64,000 nt of DNA from Turritopsis dohrnii (taxonomy: Eukaryota > Cnidaria > Hydrozoa > Anthoathecata > Oceaniidae). A program made the translations under genes and the position numbers. This document shows positions 45,379-58,018 of the stretch, piece after piece; within the stretch, counting starts at the first letter, position 1; each line of letters opens with the position of its first letter. The stretch spans positions 124,001 through 188,000 of the forward strand of contig BQMF02000043.1 of NCBI GenBank assembly GCA_027922465.2, written 5' to 3'. Below the pieces are notes generated by a model. It had not been told where the DNA came from and did not search any database. It saw nothing but the letters and a program-made list of their open reading frames with translations.

Positions 45379-48300
45379 TCACAGCAACACTTGTGGAAAG
45401 ACAACATTTTGAGTATACATCTTTTCATTAATATAACCTTGCTTACCCGTACCGTCAACTTTGATTTTGACATTAATAAATGCTTTTGCCCTCGAACAGG
45501 CGACGTACAAAACACGTGAAAAACAAGGTCTCAGCAAAAACAAACCAATTTTTTCAAACGTTTGACCTTTACTTTCGTTAATAGTAAAGGAGTACGCCAA
45601 CCGAATAGGAAGTTGTCTGCGCTTCAATGCAAAAGGCATACCTATGTCGGACAGTGAAAATTGCATTCTAGGTATAAAAACATTTCCCCAACAGCTGACC
45701 CTGTCAAAACTTCAGCTTTAATAAAATTATGCGACAATTCAGGAACAATCAAGCGGGTGCCATTACAGAGTCCCTTCCTGATGTTCAGATTCTTCAAAAG
45801 CATAATAATAGCCCCAGTTTTAAGTTTCAAACAATGTGGAGGCATAAAGGATGGTGTAATACTATTCAGAAAATACACCAGATAGTTTTGTCGCTCTTCT
45901 TCATCGTCGCATACCACCTCATCAGCACTGTATTAGCAAACTGCATCTCTAGGCAGTCTGCCTAACACCTCATTGTTAATGATCAATGATTGCTCGTTTG
46001 TCGGTATCAGAATGGCTGTGATGGCATATTCGTGAGGCTCCAGTCCATCATACATTACAGATATAATCGAAGTGTCTTGAGGAACAACACAACAATCAGG
46101 AATTTTAATGGAATCTTTTACCTTATAAAGATGGGACTAACATCATCACTAAATGCAAACCTATAAGTATCATATTGCAACATAGTCGTACGACGTTGGG
46201 GAAATGGGGAATGTCAGAACTCTAACCCAACTCTTCTCTTGGAAAGAATAGGGGATACACCATTGGATCGAGATTAGGTGAATGAACAGGCAAATTCAGG
46301 AATTTTAATGGAACCTTTAGCTGGTTGGGTTTGTTTTGTTGGAAGTTTACTATTGCCAAGTTGCAACAGCCAAGCACAGAATTCTTGCTCTTCCAGTCTG
46401 GCTTTCATATTTTCAATTAAAGAGTATTTTGTTATTGAAACCTATAATGCAGAACTAGTCAAGCAAACTTCAATAACATCGGTTGGCTTTGCCTTTTTCA
46501 CAACCGGCAAACACTGACGAAAAATCTCCATCCTATAAAAGAACCTTGCCACCAAAAAGTGCACAACTATCTCTGAGTAATCTGTCTACAGCATGGAAAA
46601 TGTGCATAAAAACCATTGTCGCTTCATCAATCAGAAACAGGTCGACACTTCGAAGGTATTCCGCATGTTTCGATGCTGGTGTTATATTACATATGCTATT
46701 TTCTAAAACAGGAACAGGCAAACGAAATAATGAATGTAATTTTCACCCACCACACAGAAAGGTGGCTGCAATACCTGTATATGCAGATGTAGCAACTTTT
46801 CAACCTCTGGTTCTACATGCTGCAATAACATAAATGTATGTAAAACTCTTACCTGTGCCAGCCTGTCCGTCCAGATAAAACAATGTTTCAACTTAAGTTA
46901 ACCCATTACGCACATTTGAAACTTCAGACAAAATGGCATCTGGAACAACTAACTGCTTTTCTTAAAGCAGAGGCCTTGCCTGTTCCACCCTGTCAATGCA
47001 AATATTCTCATCATCCTTTTCCTGAGCAACCTGCTGGCAATATCTCCTTCTCTGAATATGTCATAAACCACTCCATTGAAAGTACACAAATCCTCGAAAG
47101 ACGTAACACCTGCAACATGTAGCAACAAAACTCGAAGGAAAAAACGTTCTCCTTCTGACGGTCGAGCATTATATAACTGAGCGACTATAGGCTTAAATTT
47201 TCCATTTCGTTTTTGCCATTTTTTCTCTTTATCATGAAACACATAATGATACGGAATATCTGAGTAAACATATCGCCGAGCATCAGAATATTTCACATTT
47301 AGATTAAACCATGCTGTTAGGTGACTATCTTTTAATGCCCTTTCAGCAGCTGCCTCCTCTTCACCAGCTTTAAAATAAGCTCGATGACGAACAAAATTAG
47401 CGCAATCGTGTCCTTTGTAAACATCTTTTAAAAGATATTTCACGCTCCTGATCGTGGTACATGCGTCCAAATTGACGTGAGCATTACATTTCTTGTTAAC
47501 CACGGAGAGTATAGAACTACCCATTGATTATCTAAGTCTATAGTTTTTACTTTCACTGTACGACCATTGTCACGTCTGCGATAGAGTAGATACCCATTTG
47601 CATTCATTTGGGTTACAGCACAAAATCGCTTTGGAAAATCGTTGGTGCAGTTGCCATCATCTCCCATACAGACTGCATTAGGGTAAGCATTGCAACAGGG
47701 ACCATGAATCATACATGATCTGATGATATTATGAAGTTCTGGTTCCTGTTTCAGATCTGGTATTTGAGAAGAAATTAACCTGTCAATATCATCAGCATTC
47801 TGAAATTTGTCGTCTTGCGCTAAATGGATAAGAATCTGTGCATGAGGCAAAGAATGTTTCTGAAATTCAATAACATACAAATGAGAAATGGCTTTCCCCA
47901 AGACACCATTTTTATTTATGTCCTCCAAAAGGGCTTTTAACCCACGAAGCCCACGGACATAAGAAAGACGGTCAGATTCAACTTTGCAGTAACAATCTAC
48001 ATCATGTTGTTGAAGTAATCTTTTACCTTATAAAGATGGGACTAACATCATCACTAAATGCAAACCTATAAGTATCATATTGCAACATAGTCGTACGACG
48101 TTGTTGGCCTGTTGCATATTCTGCTACATGGGGAATGTCAGAACTCTAACCCAACTCTTCTCTTGGAAAGAATAGGGGATACACCATTGGATCGAGATTA
48201 GGTGAATGAACAGGCAAATTCTGCTCGAGGGTAAACAACGATGTCCCAAGCCAATGGTGGAGCACCATCTTCATCAACCAAAACACCAGTTACTTCATCA

Positions 48301-49240
48301 TGATGAGGTCGATTGTATCGACGTTGGTCACCCCCGCTTCTTGTATGCATTCTAACCTGGAAAACAATAGTAAAGATCTCTAAATATTAGTTCAAAGGTT
48401 TCTAATTATTAATTTTCACTTATCGTTTTCCATTTACCTCAAATGGGCAACGATTTTGTTCATTTGCAAGTTGAAATTCCTCCGCTTCTACCTCACGCAT
48501 GTGTTTGTAAGCAGCTGCATACTCTCCCTTAAAAAGATGTCTTGCAAATTTGCATCACTTCGGGGGAGCAACCTCGATTTTCTGGTCTTGCCATTCCCTC
48601 ATGCATCCATACCATCATAGATGTATAAGTGACCAAAGGATGGAGGAATATCCGGTGGTGGGTACAGATTACCTGTTCGGTGACATACCTGGCCATTAAT
48701 ACGAAAAACTGGTGGACCACAACCTTGTGGTACAACCAATTTTGCACTCATTGAAGCAAAAGCAACAGAACTTTTGAACTTTCAAATATTGAAAGTTCTT
48801 TGATTTATTAGAATCACCTATTGAAAGCTCTTTAAGATCATTAGGATAATAAATGTGATCTAAATGAACTTTACCATTGTGACAGCACTTAAAATGCTCT
48901 CATCAGCAAACATCTTGCCATCACAAAATTGGCAGACCTTTTCCACGGCGCCAAGATAATGTGGCTCAGACATTTGGTCTTGTCGAGCAGCAAGAGGATT
49001 AGCATCATCCCGTCTAGCCCTCATAGGTTGTGCATTCTCATTCCTCCTGGCTAATCTCTCATCTGGCTGTTGAGCTTGACGATAATCAACTTGTCATTGA
49101 GCATTGTTGCTTCTAGGTCTCTCATTTTCTGATACTGGTTGGATGTTATTCGCCTGAAGCTGTTCACGCCTTGCTTCACCTACATCCTCATTTGCATGCC
49201 TACGCTGAATAATAGAGCGCATTTGTTGTTGATCAGGTGG
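45379..49240 (-). pseudogene. Helitron Rep/Pif1-helicase protein, decayed
   Basis: Domains in N-to-C order: zinc-finger-like start (HYLGAVEKVCQFCDG ... CCHNGKVHLDHIYYPNDLKE; 49240-48790); FRINGQVCHRTGNLYPPP and FGHLYIYD (48720-48600); QRRYNRPHHDEVTGVLVDED (48340-48210); Rep (EFQKHSLPHAQIL, MIHGPCC, YRRRDNGRTV; 47928-47440; then VKYLLKDVYKGHDCANF); then GERFFLRVLLLHVAGVTSFE. Pif1 helicase follows: Walker A GQAGTGKSF (about 46870-46840), Walker B FLIDEATM (about 46630), [38 protein letters not shown], and YSFTINESKGQTFEKIGL (45600). At least six frame breaks exist. The HUH motif reads HAQ (47844-47836) and the Rep Y-x3-Y reads Y-LLK-D, so the nickase is dead even apart from the frameshifts. Confidence 0.92.
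46115..46294. repeat. Copied Rep-region segment inserted in the helicase region
   Basis: Near-identical to 48017-48220 in the same orientation (TTTTACCTTATAAAGATGGG ... TGAATGAACAGGCAAATTC), but lacking about 27 bp after ACGACGTTG. It is flanked by a duplication of TCAGGAATTTTAATGGAA (46094-46111 and 46294-46311), which encodes the helicase-linker SIKIP on both sides. It disrupts the protein. Confidence 0.8.
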
Positions 49241-50473
49241 CTGTAAACAAACTGACCATTCCTAAAAACTGCTTGGAAGCCAGGAAGAACGTTAGTGCCT
49301 CATATTAATTATCACAGCACAGAAACACTAACAAAAATAGATAGAATAAAGAAATTGACACCCCCAGTGACTAATGCACAGAACAAACCGGTGGAAGCGA
49401 AAACAAACTTTTTTTTTCTACAAGATAACAGACACTGAAGGGACAATAGCACCAAATAGATAGCTAAACAACCTAGGAGAAAGCGAAAAACGTGCATTAC
49501 ACGTCAATAGCACGTTAATAGAATAACAGATGTACATCTAAGTTTAAAGTGACAAACCTTCTTTTTTACTCTGTCTTTCTATTGAGGCATTTTAGCAGAC
49601 AATGCCACAATGTAGGTTTGACTAGAGTTTTAACACAATTGACGTAAAATAAAATAAAACCATCTTAACATATAAACTAAATATAAACTCACATTAACAT
49701 GACCTAACCACAGTACATAGAGAAACAACAAGAAAAGCAAAACCTGACATAAGAGCGAAGAAACTGAAAACCTAACATAACAATATCAAGGCACAAAGGA
49801 GAAACATATAAGAAGATACCGAATAAAAAATAAACAACAACATAAAAAGACTTACTAAACCACTGTATATTAACCACCACCACAGTTGCCACCAGACACA
49901 CATACACAGTGTAAAATAAACTCATCACATCACTTATATACAAAGAAATTCAGAAACTAATAAATCATTGAAAGAAAACAGACGTACATGACACACAATA
50001 AAACAATAAAATCATAAGTGGAGTTTTCCATCTTTAAAATAATAAACACAATTGCTACCTCGTTATGTATTTCTTTCGCTTTCGATAAACTGACTTCATG
50101 AACTGGTAAAATTGATAAACTTGATAATTTGATTGATAACTGACGGATAAACTGATTGATAACAATCGCTATTGTCTATACTTATTGTCTTTTCTTTCTC
50201 GAGCGTAACCGCACTGAATAAAAAATTTAACTAGTTTACTTTTCCAACGAAGGTCGTCGCTATTGTTTTTCCGATTTCAGCAACCAATAAAACGACGAAA
50301 CGGTGATCACGTGTCAAAACAAATGTTAATAAATAGGCATTGTAATAGTATCTGCGATGGTGTAACTGTCGCTATATGACCATGATTAAGAAGATTTCGG
50401 CCGTAAAATTAAAAGAAATCTAACATTCTCTAAATTAAATGTGTTACACGCTCAGCGGATTAGTATAATAAGA

Positions 50474-51394
50474 TATTTTTTCTAAATTATTTTGGATATT
50501 CATTGTCACCGTCAATGTTTGATTTGCATCCTTTTATGTATTTGACATAAAAAAGGAATAAAAAGGATTAAGTTAGTCCATAACATTGTGACGGAATTCC
50601 CCTAGATGCGCTGAACTGAGTTGTTTTAATGCTGAGTTTTATCTCACTAACTATTATTGATAGGATTGGTATGTCTCCCAGCGGGCACATTTGTTAAATA
50701 ATCTCCGCGAAGGAGTACATTTCTATAGAAATATGCACGCAATTTCAATATAAAATGTTCCTTGTCGCAGTGACTTGTTGACAATTTTGTTCACTGGGCT
50801 ATGTTGACCCTCCTATTATTGATCGTTGGGTAAATGTCCTGATGGGCTACTGTCCGGTATGACAAACATCCGTAAAACTAACGTCTGTCGAACTAGCGTC
50901 TTTCGGAGTGTCGGTCGGTGAAGTGTCTGTCGGAATATTGTCCTAGAGTCGTTCTAAACTGTATTAAGTTGTAAAATGAACTGTCAAATTTATGATTGTA
51001 ATAATCTGTTCATCACTTTTCTTATATGCACTAACGTATTGAGAGAAGGAAGCCAGGGAACGATGTTGTTGCTGTTGAAAGCTAGATTATTTAATTCTAT
51101 ACTTCCATGTCCTATCGATGTAATTCTTTCACGACGTTCTTTAATGCGATTTGTTTATATCAGAAACGATGCGTAGTCTATTGATAGGAGAAACATTCGG
51201 GGTTGTCGTAGAGATGCTGTGGAGAATTTCTGCTCTTTGGAAGGTCAAAGATTGTAAACAACTTCGATTACAAGACTTCAAAACAATGAAATCAACAACC
51301 TAATATTGATTTGCTGTGTTGAAACATATTTAATCTCTACTTTATTGTAGTTTATTACTTGATTTTTGGCGTTATGTTTCCAGTAACACCCATA
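50474..51394. other. Intergenic, nothing recognised
   Basis: No supported gene. A patch at 50870-50945 has several CGTC-rich words (AACGTCTGTCGAACTAGCGTC) that look like a small diverged tandem repeat. Confidence 0.4.
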
Positions 51395-51566
51395 TACCGT
51401 ATCAACTGCAATAAGTGCCTTCCGTAGAATCAGCGCCCCTGTTTAATAAGCGCCCACTGTGATACAAAAATGATATGCCTTTGATCCACCCTTCTTTAAT
51501 AAACACCACCCTGAGATCGGAAAATTTCACAAACTCCCAGGCGCTTATCACAATGTACATACGGTA
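51395..51566. mobile_element. CCGTATT-family MITE, copy F (short)
   Basis: TA-CCGTATCAACTGCAATAAG at the left pairs with GGCGCTTATCACAATGTACATACGG-TA at the right, with AGCGCCCCTGTTTAATAAGC inside. 172 bp, diverged. Confidence 0.6.
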
Positions 51567-51599
51567 CAATGGTTCTTCTGAAAACAAAGGGTGTTTCAT

Positions 51600-51880
51600 A
51601 AGTGTATATGCATAGCCTTCAATTTATAACAACGCTGATAAAAAACTTACAGAGGGTTTAAACCAGAAGGAATTCACCTGCGGGTAAAATCATTAAAAAC
51701 GTAGAGAAACAGACTGACAGAGAATGTGTGTAAATATAATTGTAAATAAAACATACAAAGTACAGATTATGATGAAGACGTCAATGAAACCTTGAGAACG
51801 CACATAAAGGCTATAATCAAAATGCAGTTACAGTTGAACTGTTGAAGTATTACACACGCACGCGGATTAGTATAATAAGA
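51600..51880 (-). mobile_element. Helitron 5'-end fragment
   Basis: TCTTATTATACTAATCCGCG reads down from 51880 on the minus strand after A, the same 5' end as H6 and H7. No 3' CTAG hairpin was found, so the left limit is uncertain. Confidence 0.5.
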
Positions 51881-52179
51881 TAACACATTTATAACACACG
51901 AACAATAAAAAATGACGTTGGATGGTTGCAAATCACTTTAACAGATACATCATGTAAGGCAACTAAAAATCAGTGCACAAATAAAACAACTTAGAGACAT
52001 CCTGAATAAAAAACTTTGTAATGTTCAATCTGCTTTCACCTAAACGAATTTAACTGAACAATGCAGTACACAAATTATAAACACTACGAAAACCGACATA
52101 ATTGGCAATGAGCTTGAATCAATAATCATGACATGCTTTACTATAGATTCATCGCACCATTTCATCTAGCTAAGAGTCT
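51881..52179. other. Sequence 3' of the ankyrin exon
   Basis: AT-rich, with AATAAAA near 51903 in plus only; no convincing polyadenylation signal was identified on the minus strand close to the stop. Confidence 0.3.
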
Positions 52180-54089
52180 TCATTTTTTAAATGTTTTCAA
52201 TAAATGTAGCATTTGTGGATTATTGTCACTCCGCTCTGCATGCATCAGTGCTGTCAAACCTTCCTTATCCTTTGCATTGACGTCACATTTATTTTCCAAT
52301 AAATATTCTAAACAATAACTACTGTCATTCCGAGCCGCATGCATCAGTGCTGTCAAACCTTTGTCATCCTTTGCGTTGACGTCACTTGTATTTTCCAATA
52401 AACGACGTACGCACCAAAAACTGTCATTCCGTGCAACATGCATCAGTGCTGTCAAACCTTCATTATCCTTTGCATTAACGTCACTTTTGTTTTCCAATAA
52501 AAATTCTAAACAATAGCGACTGTCATTCCGTGCCACATGCATCAGTGCTGTCAAACCTTCGTTATCCTTAGCATTGACGTCACTTTCTCTATGTAATAAA
52601 GAACGTACGCAACCATCATTGTCATTCTTTGCCGCATGCATCAGTGCTGTCAAACCTTTTTTATCCCTTGCATTGACGTCACTTTTGCTTTCTAATAAAC
52701 ATTCTAAACAATAACTACTGTCATTCCGTGCAGCATACATCAGTGCTGTCAAACCTTCGTTATCCTTTGCATTGACGTCACAATTTTTTTCTAATAAACG
52801 GCGTACGCACAAGCCATTGTTATTTCGTGCTGCAAACATCAGTGCTGTCAAACCATTGTTATCTTTAGCATTGACGTCACTTTTGTTTTCCAATAAACAT
52901 TCTAAACAATAACGTTTGCCTTTCCACTTTTCAGGCATCGATGCTACCAAAACTTCCTTACCCTTTGCATTGAAGTCACTTTTGTTTTCCAATAAACGAG
53001 GTAAACACCTTACGCTATTCCTCCGTGCTGCATACATCAGTTCTGTCAAACCTTCGCTATCCTTTGCATTGACGTCACTTTTGTTTTTCAATAAATATTC
53101 TAAGCAATAGTTAAGTTCATTTCGCTTTGCATGCATCAAGGCTGTCAAACCTTCGTTATCTTTAGCATTGACGTCACTTTTGCTTTCTAATAAAGCGCGT
53201 AAGCAACCGTCATTGTCATTCCGTGCTGCATGCATCAGCGCTGTCAAGCCTTTGTTATCCTTAGCATTGACGTCACAATTTCTTTCTAATAAAAGATGTA
53301 CGCACGAATCACTTTTACTCCGTGCTGCATGCATCAGTGCTGTCAAACCTTCGTTATCCTTGGCATTGACGTCACTTTTGCCTTCCAATAAAGGACGTAC
53401 GCAGCCATTTTTGCCATTCCGTGCCGCATGCATCAGGGCTGTCAAACCGTAGTTATCCTTTGCATTGACGTCACTTTTGCTTTCTAATAAAGTACGTACG
53501 CAGCCATCTTTGCCATTCCGTGCCGCATGCATCAGTGCTGTCAAACCTTCGTTATCCTTTGCATTGACATCACTTTTGTTTTCCAATAAAGAAAGTACGC
53601 AGCCATGTGTGCCATTCCTTACCGCATGCATCAGTGCTGTCAAACCTTCGTTATCCTTGGCATTGACGTCACTTTTGCCTTCCAATAAAGAACGTACGCA
53701 GCCATCTTTGCCATTCCGTGCCGCATGCATCAGTGCTGTCAAACCTTTGTTATCCTTTGCATTGGCGTCACTTTTGCTTTCTAATAACCGTCTTACGCAC
53801 CAAGCATTGTTATGTCGTGCCGCATGCATCAGTGCTGTCAAACCTTTTTTATCCCTTGCATTGACGTCACTTCTGTTTTCCAATAAACACTGTACGCAAC
53901 GATAACTGTCACTCCGTGCTGCGCACATCAGTGCTGTCACGCCTTGGTTATCCTCTGCATTGACGTCAATTAGGTTTTGTATTAAAGAACGTACGCAACT
54001 ATCATTGTCGTTCTCTGCTGCATGCATTAGTGCGGTCAAACTTTTTTTATCCCTTACATTGACGTCACTTTCGTTTTTCAATAAACATT
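52180..54089 (-). CDS. Ankyrin-repeat protein, long 3' exon (about 19 repeats)
   Basis: An uninterrupted minus-strand frame of about 636 codons encodes tandem 33-residue ankyrin repeats (consensus DVNAKDNEGLTALMHAARN, then about 4 variable residues, then C(V/L)RxLLExKS). There are 18 full repeats plus partial ends, and only repeat 12 is clearly degenerate (DFNAKGKEVLVASMPEKWKG). It ends LLHLLKTFKK-like and stops. There is no ATG at the front: the open frame begins after TAA with CAATTG. A good acceptor TTTTTGTTTAG|AATG lies at 54090/54089, so this is most likely the last exon of a spliced gene whose upstream exon is further right and not identified. Ankyrin repeats bind proteins; no partner or catalytic domain is visible. 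Low divergence among repeats points to recent expansion or homogenisation. Confidence 0.75.
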
Positions 54090-54109
54090 CTAAACAAAAA
54101 TGTTTCAAT

Positions 54110-54767
54110 TGTTATTTTGGCTTGATGGAAAACTACTGAGTAAAACAACTTTGGGAGTTTTACCATACTTGTAAAAATCATTTTGACGCAGGAATCCTTT
54201 AAGGGAATAAGATCGTGAAAAGTATGATGAACCCTAATTGTCACATGGAGCCAACGTATAATACAAAATAGTTTCATGTAAACAAACTATGATTTTTATG
54301 AATTTGTTGTTTTTCTTTTCAAAATCATGCTTGTCAAAAGAACAAAACAAAACAAAAAAGTCGACAGGCACCCTATCAAAATTGAGTGGATATTATTGGA
54401 ATAAAACTTAGTTGAAGAAACTTTACTCAAATACTTATCAAAGCCTCGTTTATACTTTTATACGTTTATAGATAAATTTATTTGAAATGAAAAGTAATGT
54501 TCCCTTCGAGAAGCAGTTTTTTTTAATTCGATACCTAAATTTTCTACTAGGAAAAAGATAGAATGCCAATGTTTTCTAATGATTGATCAGCAATTTTTTC
54601 TATTTTCTATTTTACCCAATGTGAGAGAGAGAGAGACTAAACCAACCCAAAAAAGGGCATAGGCCGCATACCTAAAGTATGAGGATCACAGCGCATAAAA
54701 TAAATTATAAATACTATACTATTTGATAAAGAAAATAGTATTGTCAAAAAATATATCATTAGGGATC
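54110..54767. other. Upstream of the ankyrin exon; no exon identified
   Basis: Probably intron. A (GA)n run lies at 54625-54636. The open frame at 54065-54277 overlaps the ankyrin exon in another frame and shows no domain. Confidence 0.35.
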
Positions 54768-55260
54768 AATTTTCACTGAGTGAGTCAATTTTCTCCATTC
54801 CATTTTATTCAAAGCCAAAACATGCCAAACATTAGGGTCAATTCCAGATTTTCTCAAACATTTATATAAAGAACGACCATAGGTGTACCTCGGAGCACCA
54901 CGAGGACGTTTGGAACGAACCCAGCAAGACAACATTTTCCGAGGAAGACGATTCCAAGGCATTCGCATAACATGACCAGCCCATCTAAGCTGTTGGCGAT
55001 AGATGTAGGTATCAATTGATTCCAGAGAGAGTTTATCAAGAAGATCTGATGTACGTTTACGATCGAGCAGAGTGACACGACAAATACTTCTTACACAACG
55101 ATGGTGAAACACTCTCAATTTATTCAAAAGTTTTTCGGTCAAACTCCAGCACTCACAACCATATAACAGGATCGATAGAATAAATGATACATAAACTTTA
55201 CCCAATGTAATGCGTAAATTTTCTTCACAGGGGCTGTAAAAATTTGGCACGACACACACA
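54768..55260 (-). pseudogene. LINE C, C-terminal fragment of a non-LTR reverse transcriptase
   Basis: Reads down from about 55250: YVSFILSILLYGCECWSLTE, KLRVFHHRCVRSIC, YRQQLRWAGHVMRMPWNRLP, RKMLSC, KRPRGAPRYTY, ending about 54768 after KMEWRKLTHS. The pattern YGCE.W.L ... L..FH.RC.R.I ... R.QLRW.GHV.RM...R.P is the conserved C-terminal part of RTE/L1-type non-LTR polymerases. The catalytic RT core is missing (5' truncation, as usual for LINE insertions). It is open throughout, but with no true start codon, so not a gene. Confidence 0.85.
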
Positions 55261-55762
55261 TCATTACCGCTTTTACAGTTATTATTTATATAACGTTATC
55301 ATCTAACTCAACAGCAAAATGACTTCATTTCATTCAGTAACAGCGTCGACTTCAGATAAAGAGTACATCATGAATTATGAATTATATTTATCAAATAATC
55401 AGAACAAATCAGTTTTAAGATTTTAAGATCAACATTTTATAACTATTGGATGTGTACTTTTAAAAATACATCGTTCTATAATAGATAAAAGATTCCTAAA
55501 TTTTACAAATAATAAAATAAAAATATACTCATTAACTGATGAAAACATCAGCAGAGCTAGAGGTACTCCTAACTTTTCTAGGAAGCAATATTCATTTTCA
55601 AGATAAATCAATTTTATTTTAATCTAGCATGAAAACATTATTTGGCAAATCTGGGACTATGATATATGTAACTTTGTTTAATGGTTCAAATGGTTCAAAG
55701 GTAGTCATCTTCTTTCACAATAAAACCCAATAGATAACAATGACCCAGTGATTTAAAGTCCA
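55261..55762. other. Intergenic, nothing recognised
   Basis: AT-rich without a supported feature. Confidence 0.5.
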
Positions 55763-56484
55763 TGTCAACCGATTTGGCAGTTTGAACATTTCTTATGATT
55801 TCTAAGTCAAAGAAAATGATCTTAAAATAATGGGTTTTTTTTTGCATCGTCAAGAGCATGATTATCCAGTTATTTCAGTTTGAAATATTATTTGAATTTT
55901 GCGTAACAGTTTTTGAGACTCACACTGTATTTAATTGCTTTTAATCGACCAAGTAATTATTAAACGCAGTCATAACAAATAACCTAACCCCCGGTTTATG
56001 GCAAAATCAGACATTTTTAGGGCTCTACCGGGTCCCATATTTGGGCTGAGAACTTTCGATATAATTAAGATTTTGATATAAAATTTTGTACACTTCTCTG
56101 TGAAAGGTTGATCCCGCTCCTGTGTAAGTTTCAGCGTTTTTGGTTTAATAGGAAAACGTTGCTTTTTTCTAACGCAAATTTTAACGCTAAATTTTTAATA
56201 TTTTTCCCAAAAAGACGTTTATAATATTGTGCTTTTTATGCTCTTGACGATGCAAAAAAACTATTTTAAAATCATGACAAATAGAATCACCAGAAGCTTC
56301 ATATTTGGATAAGAAAGCAAAAATGACAAAATATTCTTTCTTAAAATTTCCTATATATTCGACCTCAACATCGACAGGTCATCATCAGAGTGACCTTAAT
56401 ACGACTTAATTTTTTGATATTTTAAAATCATTTATTTTGACTTAGAAATCATAAAAAATGTTCGAACTGCCAGATCGGTTGACA
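55763..56484. mobile_element. TGTCAACCGATTTGG hairpin-family element, third copy
   Basis: TGTCAACCGATTTGGCAG at the left and, inverted, CTGCCAGATCGGTTGACA at the right. The body matches 12785-13189 in the same orientation (GGTTTATGGCAAAATC, CTCTACCGGG, TTGGGCTGAGAACTT, TTTCTAACGCAAATTTTAAC). A foreign block at about 56270-56415 interrupts it, with TTTTAAAATCAT on both sides, and includes a small hairpin AGGTCATCATCAGAGTGACCT. Confidence 0.7.
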
Positions 56485-56604
56485 TAAACTCTAGTATCAG
56501 CTAGCTTAACGGCTTACAAGTACGTATTTGTAAACAGCAAATTTTTCATGGATTGATTAAAAGAATTTTAAACAAGCTTTTTCAACTACAACACAACACG
56601 GAAT

Positions 56605-56665
56605 AATAGGTATATCATTATTATTATTGTTATTATTTTTATTATTATTATTATTATTATTCATA
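56605..56665. repeat. (ATT)n microsatellite
   Basis: TTATTATTATTGTTATTATT and further ATT units, nearly uninterrupted. Confidence 0.85.
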
Positions 56666-56934
56666 TTTTATCAGGTTGGCTATTTTAGAAAAATACAATT
56701 TCTGTTATCAATATAGGACCTGAGTAAAATAAATAATTAAAAATAAATTGAGGCTAAAACATACTATATTATATATTAACAGTAAAATCGTAAAAACATT
56801 ATGCGCGGCGAAAATCAAACCACGAATAGAATCAAGTATGAAAAGCATGAGAATGCACTTGAGAATTAAAATTGAAACTGCTTAGAAGTAGTTATCTCAA
56901 TCCTTTAGTCAAGTAAGTGATAGCAAAGATAAGG

Positions 56935-57215
56935 ATGACAAATAATTGAGTTAACTCCTCCTTTGAGTTAAATATCCAAGGCCAAAAATAGGCATCGAAG
57001 CATCAGAGTAGGAGAACCACGGACGAATTGGACGAATTGAGAAAGCAAAAGCAGTGTGTGAGATAAAGCACTATAGGGAATTAAGACAACAGAGGGGGAG
57101 TAAGCTCAATTACAGCCACATAGGTAGGAACAAATGACTAATAATTAAGTGGACTCCTCCTTTGAGTTTGGTGTCCAAGGCTGAGCATAAGCATCGAAGT
57201 ATCAAAAGTATAGGC
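56935..57215. repeat. Diverged direct repeat, two copies about 185 bp apart
   Basis: ACTCCTCCTTTGAGTT...T(A/G)TCCAAGGC, then AGCATCGAAG(C/T)ATCA, occurs at 56955-57010 and again at 57146-57205. Nothing indicates coding. Confidence 0.5.
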
Positions 57216-58018
57216 TCATGCAGAACGAAAAATCTTGTTATGAAACATTAAAAGAATGCGAATTAAGGTACAAAGAGGTATATGTAATAGTACTTTCTAT
57301 GTACAACAAAGCTGTTCAGAGCTATTTGGTGCAGCACACTGTAAGTTAATTTGGTGCAAAGCTATACAAGGTGCATAAACACAGGTATTTATTAGGTATT
57401 TCTACATTACTTTGTTGTGACAAAGTTGCGCAGGCTATTATTGTTGGGCGGTCAGAGCTGCACGCGTGTTTCTGTTCTTCTATGTTTCATTTCTTCGAGA
57501 AAGAGTATGCATAAAACAGCAACAGCTAGAAAGTTATGCACAAGCATTTTCTCAAAGACGCTAGTTAGCTTGCTATTTCTCCCTGTGGTAAGAAATATTG
57601 ATTATATCAATAACTTTTCTAATTAAAAAACATGTCTAACATATAATAACATGGGAAAATTTAAGGAATATTTATAGAAATTTTAGTCTGTATGACTAGC
57701 AATTTAGGTCTATATTGTAACTTAAACTGAGACGACGATACATATAAGTATCGGCCTAAAACAACAAAAACGCCGAGCCCCCACGACAATTTTGAACACT
57801 ATTTCCACGAACGTTACAATTGTGAATAATATACCATCCGAAATCAGAAAGCAATTCAAAATCCGAAAATAGCGAAAAAATACGGCGACGACGATGACAA
57901 AACCCTATTCCAATAATCAGCTGTCTAAATCTAATGATTTGGAAATACATGCAGTAAGAAAATGTCGAGAAAGACTTAATTTAGTATCTCTGGCTACTTC
58001 AAATAGTGTAGCCAGAAA
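57216..58018. other. Intergenic, nothing recognised
   Basis: No supported gene; short open frames only. Confidence 0.5.

Larger units (their letters stand above)
45341..50473 (-). mobile_element. Former autonomous Helitron H7, 3' end missing
   Basis: The 5' terminus TCTTATTATACTAATCCGC starts at 50473 after A. A noncoding leader of about 1.2 kb precedes a broken Rep/helicase gene (45379-49240). No CTAG hairpin is found at the left; instead the element abuts the 5' end of H6 at 45340/45341. Its family 5' end is shared with H6 and with the fragment ending at 51880, making it a likely former source of mobilisation for them. Confidence 0.75.

Noticed and set aside
52916..53905. Plus-strand open frames with repeated ISAVKPSLSFALTSLL peptides
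   Set aside because: They are antisense shadows of the ankyrin repeats.
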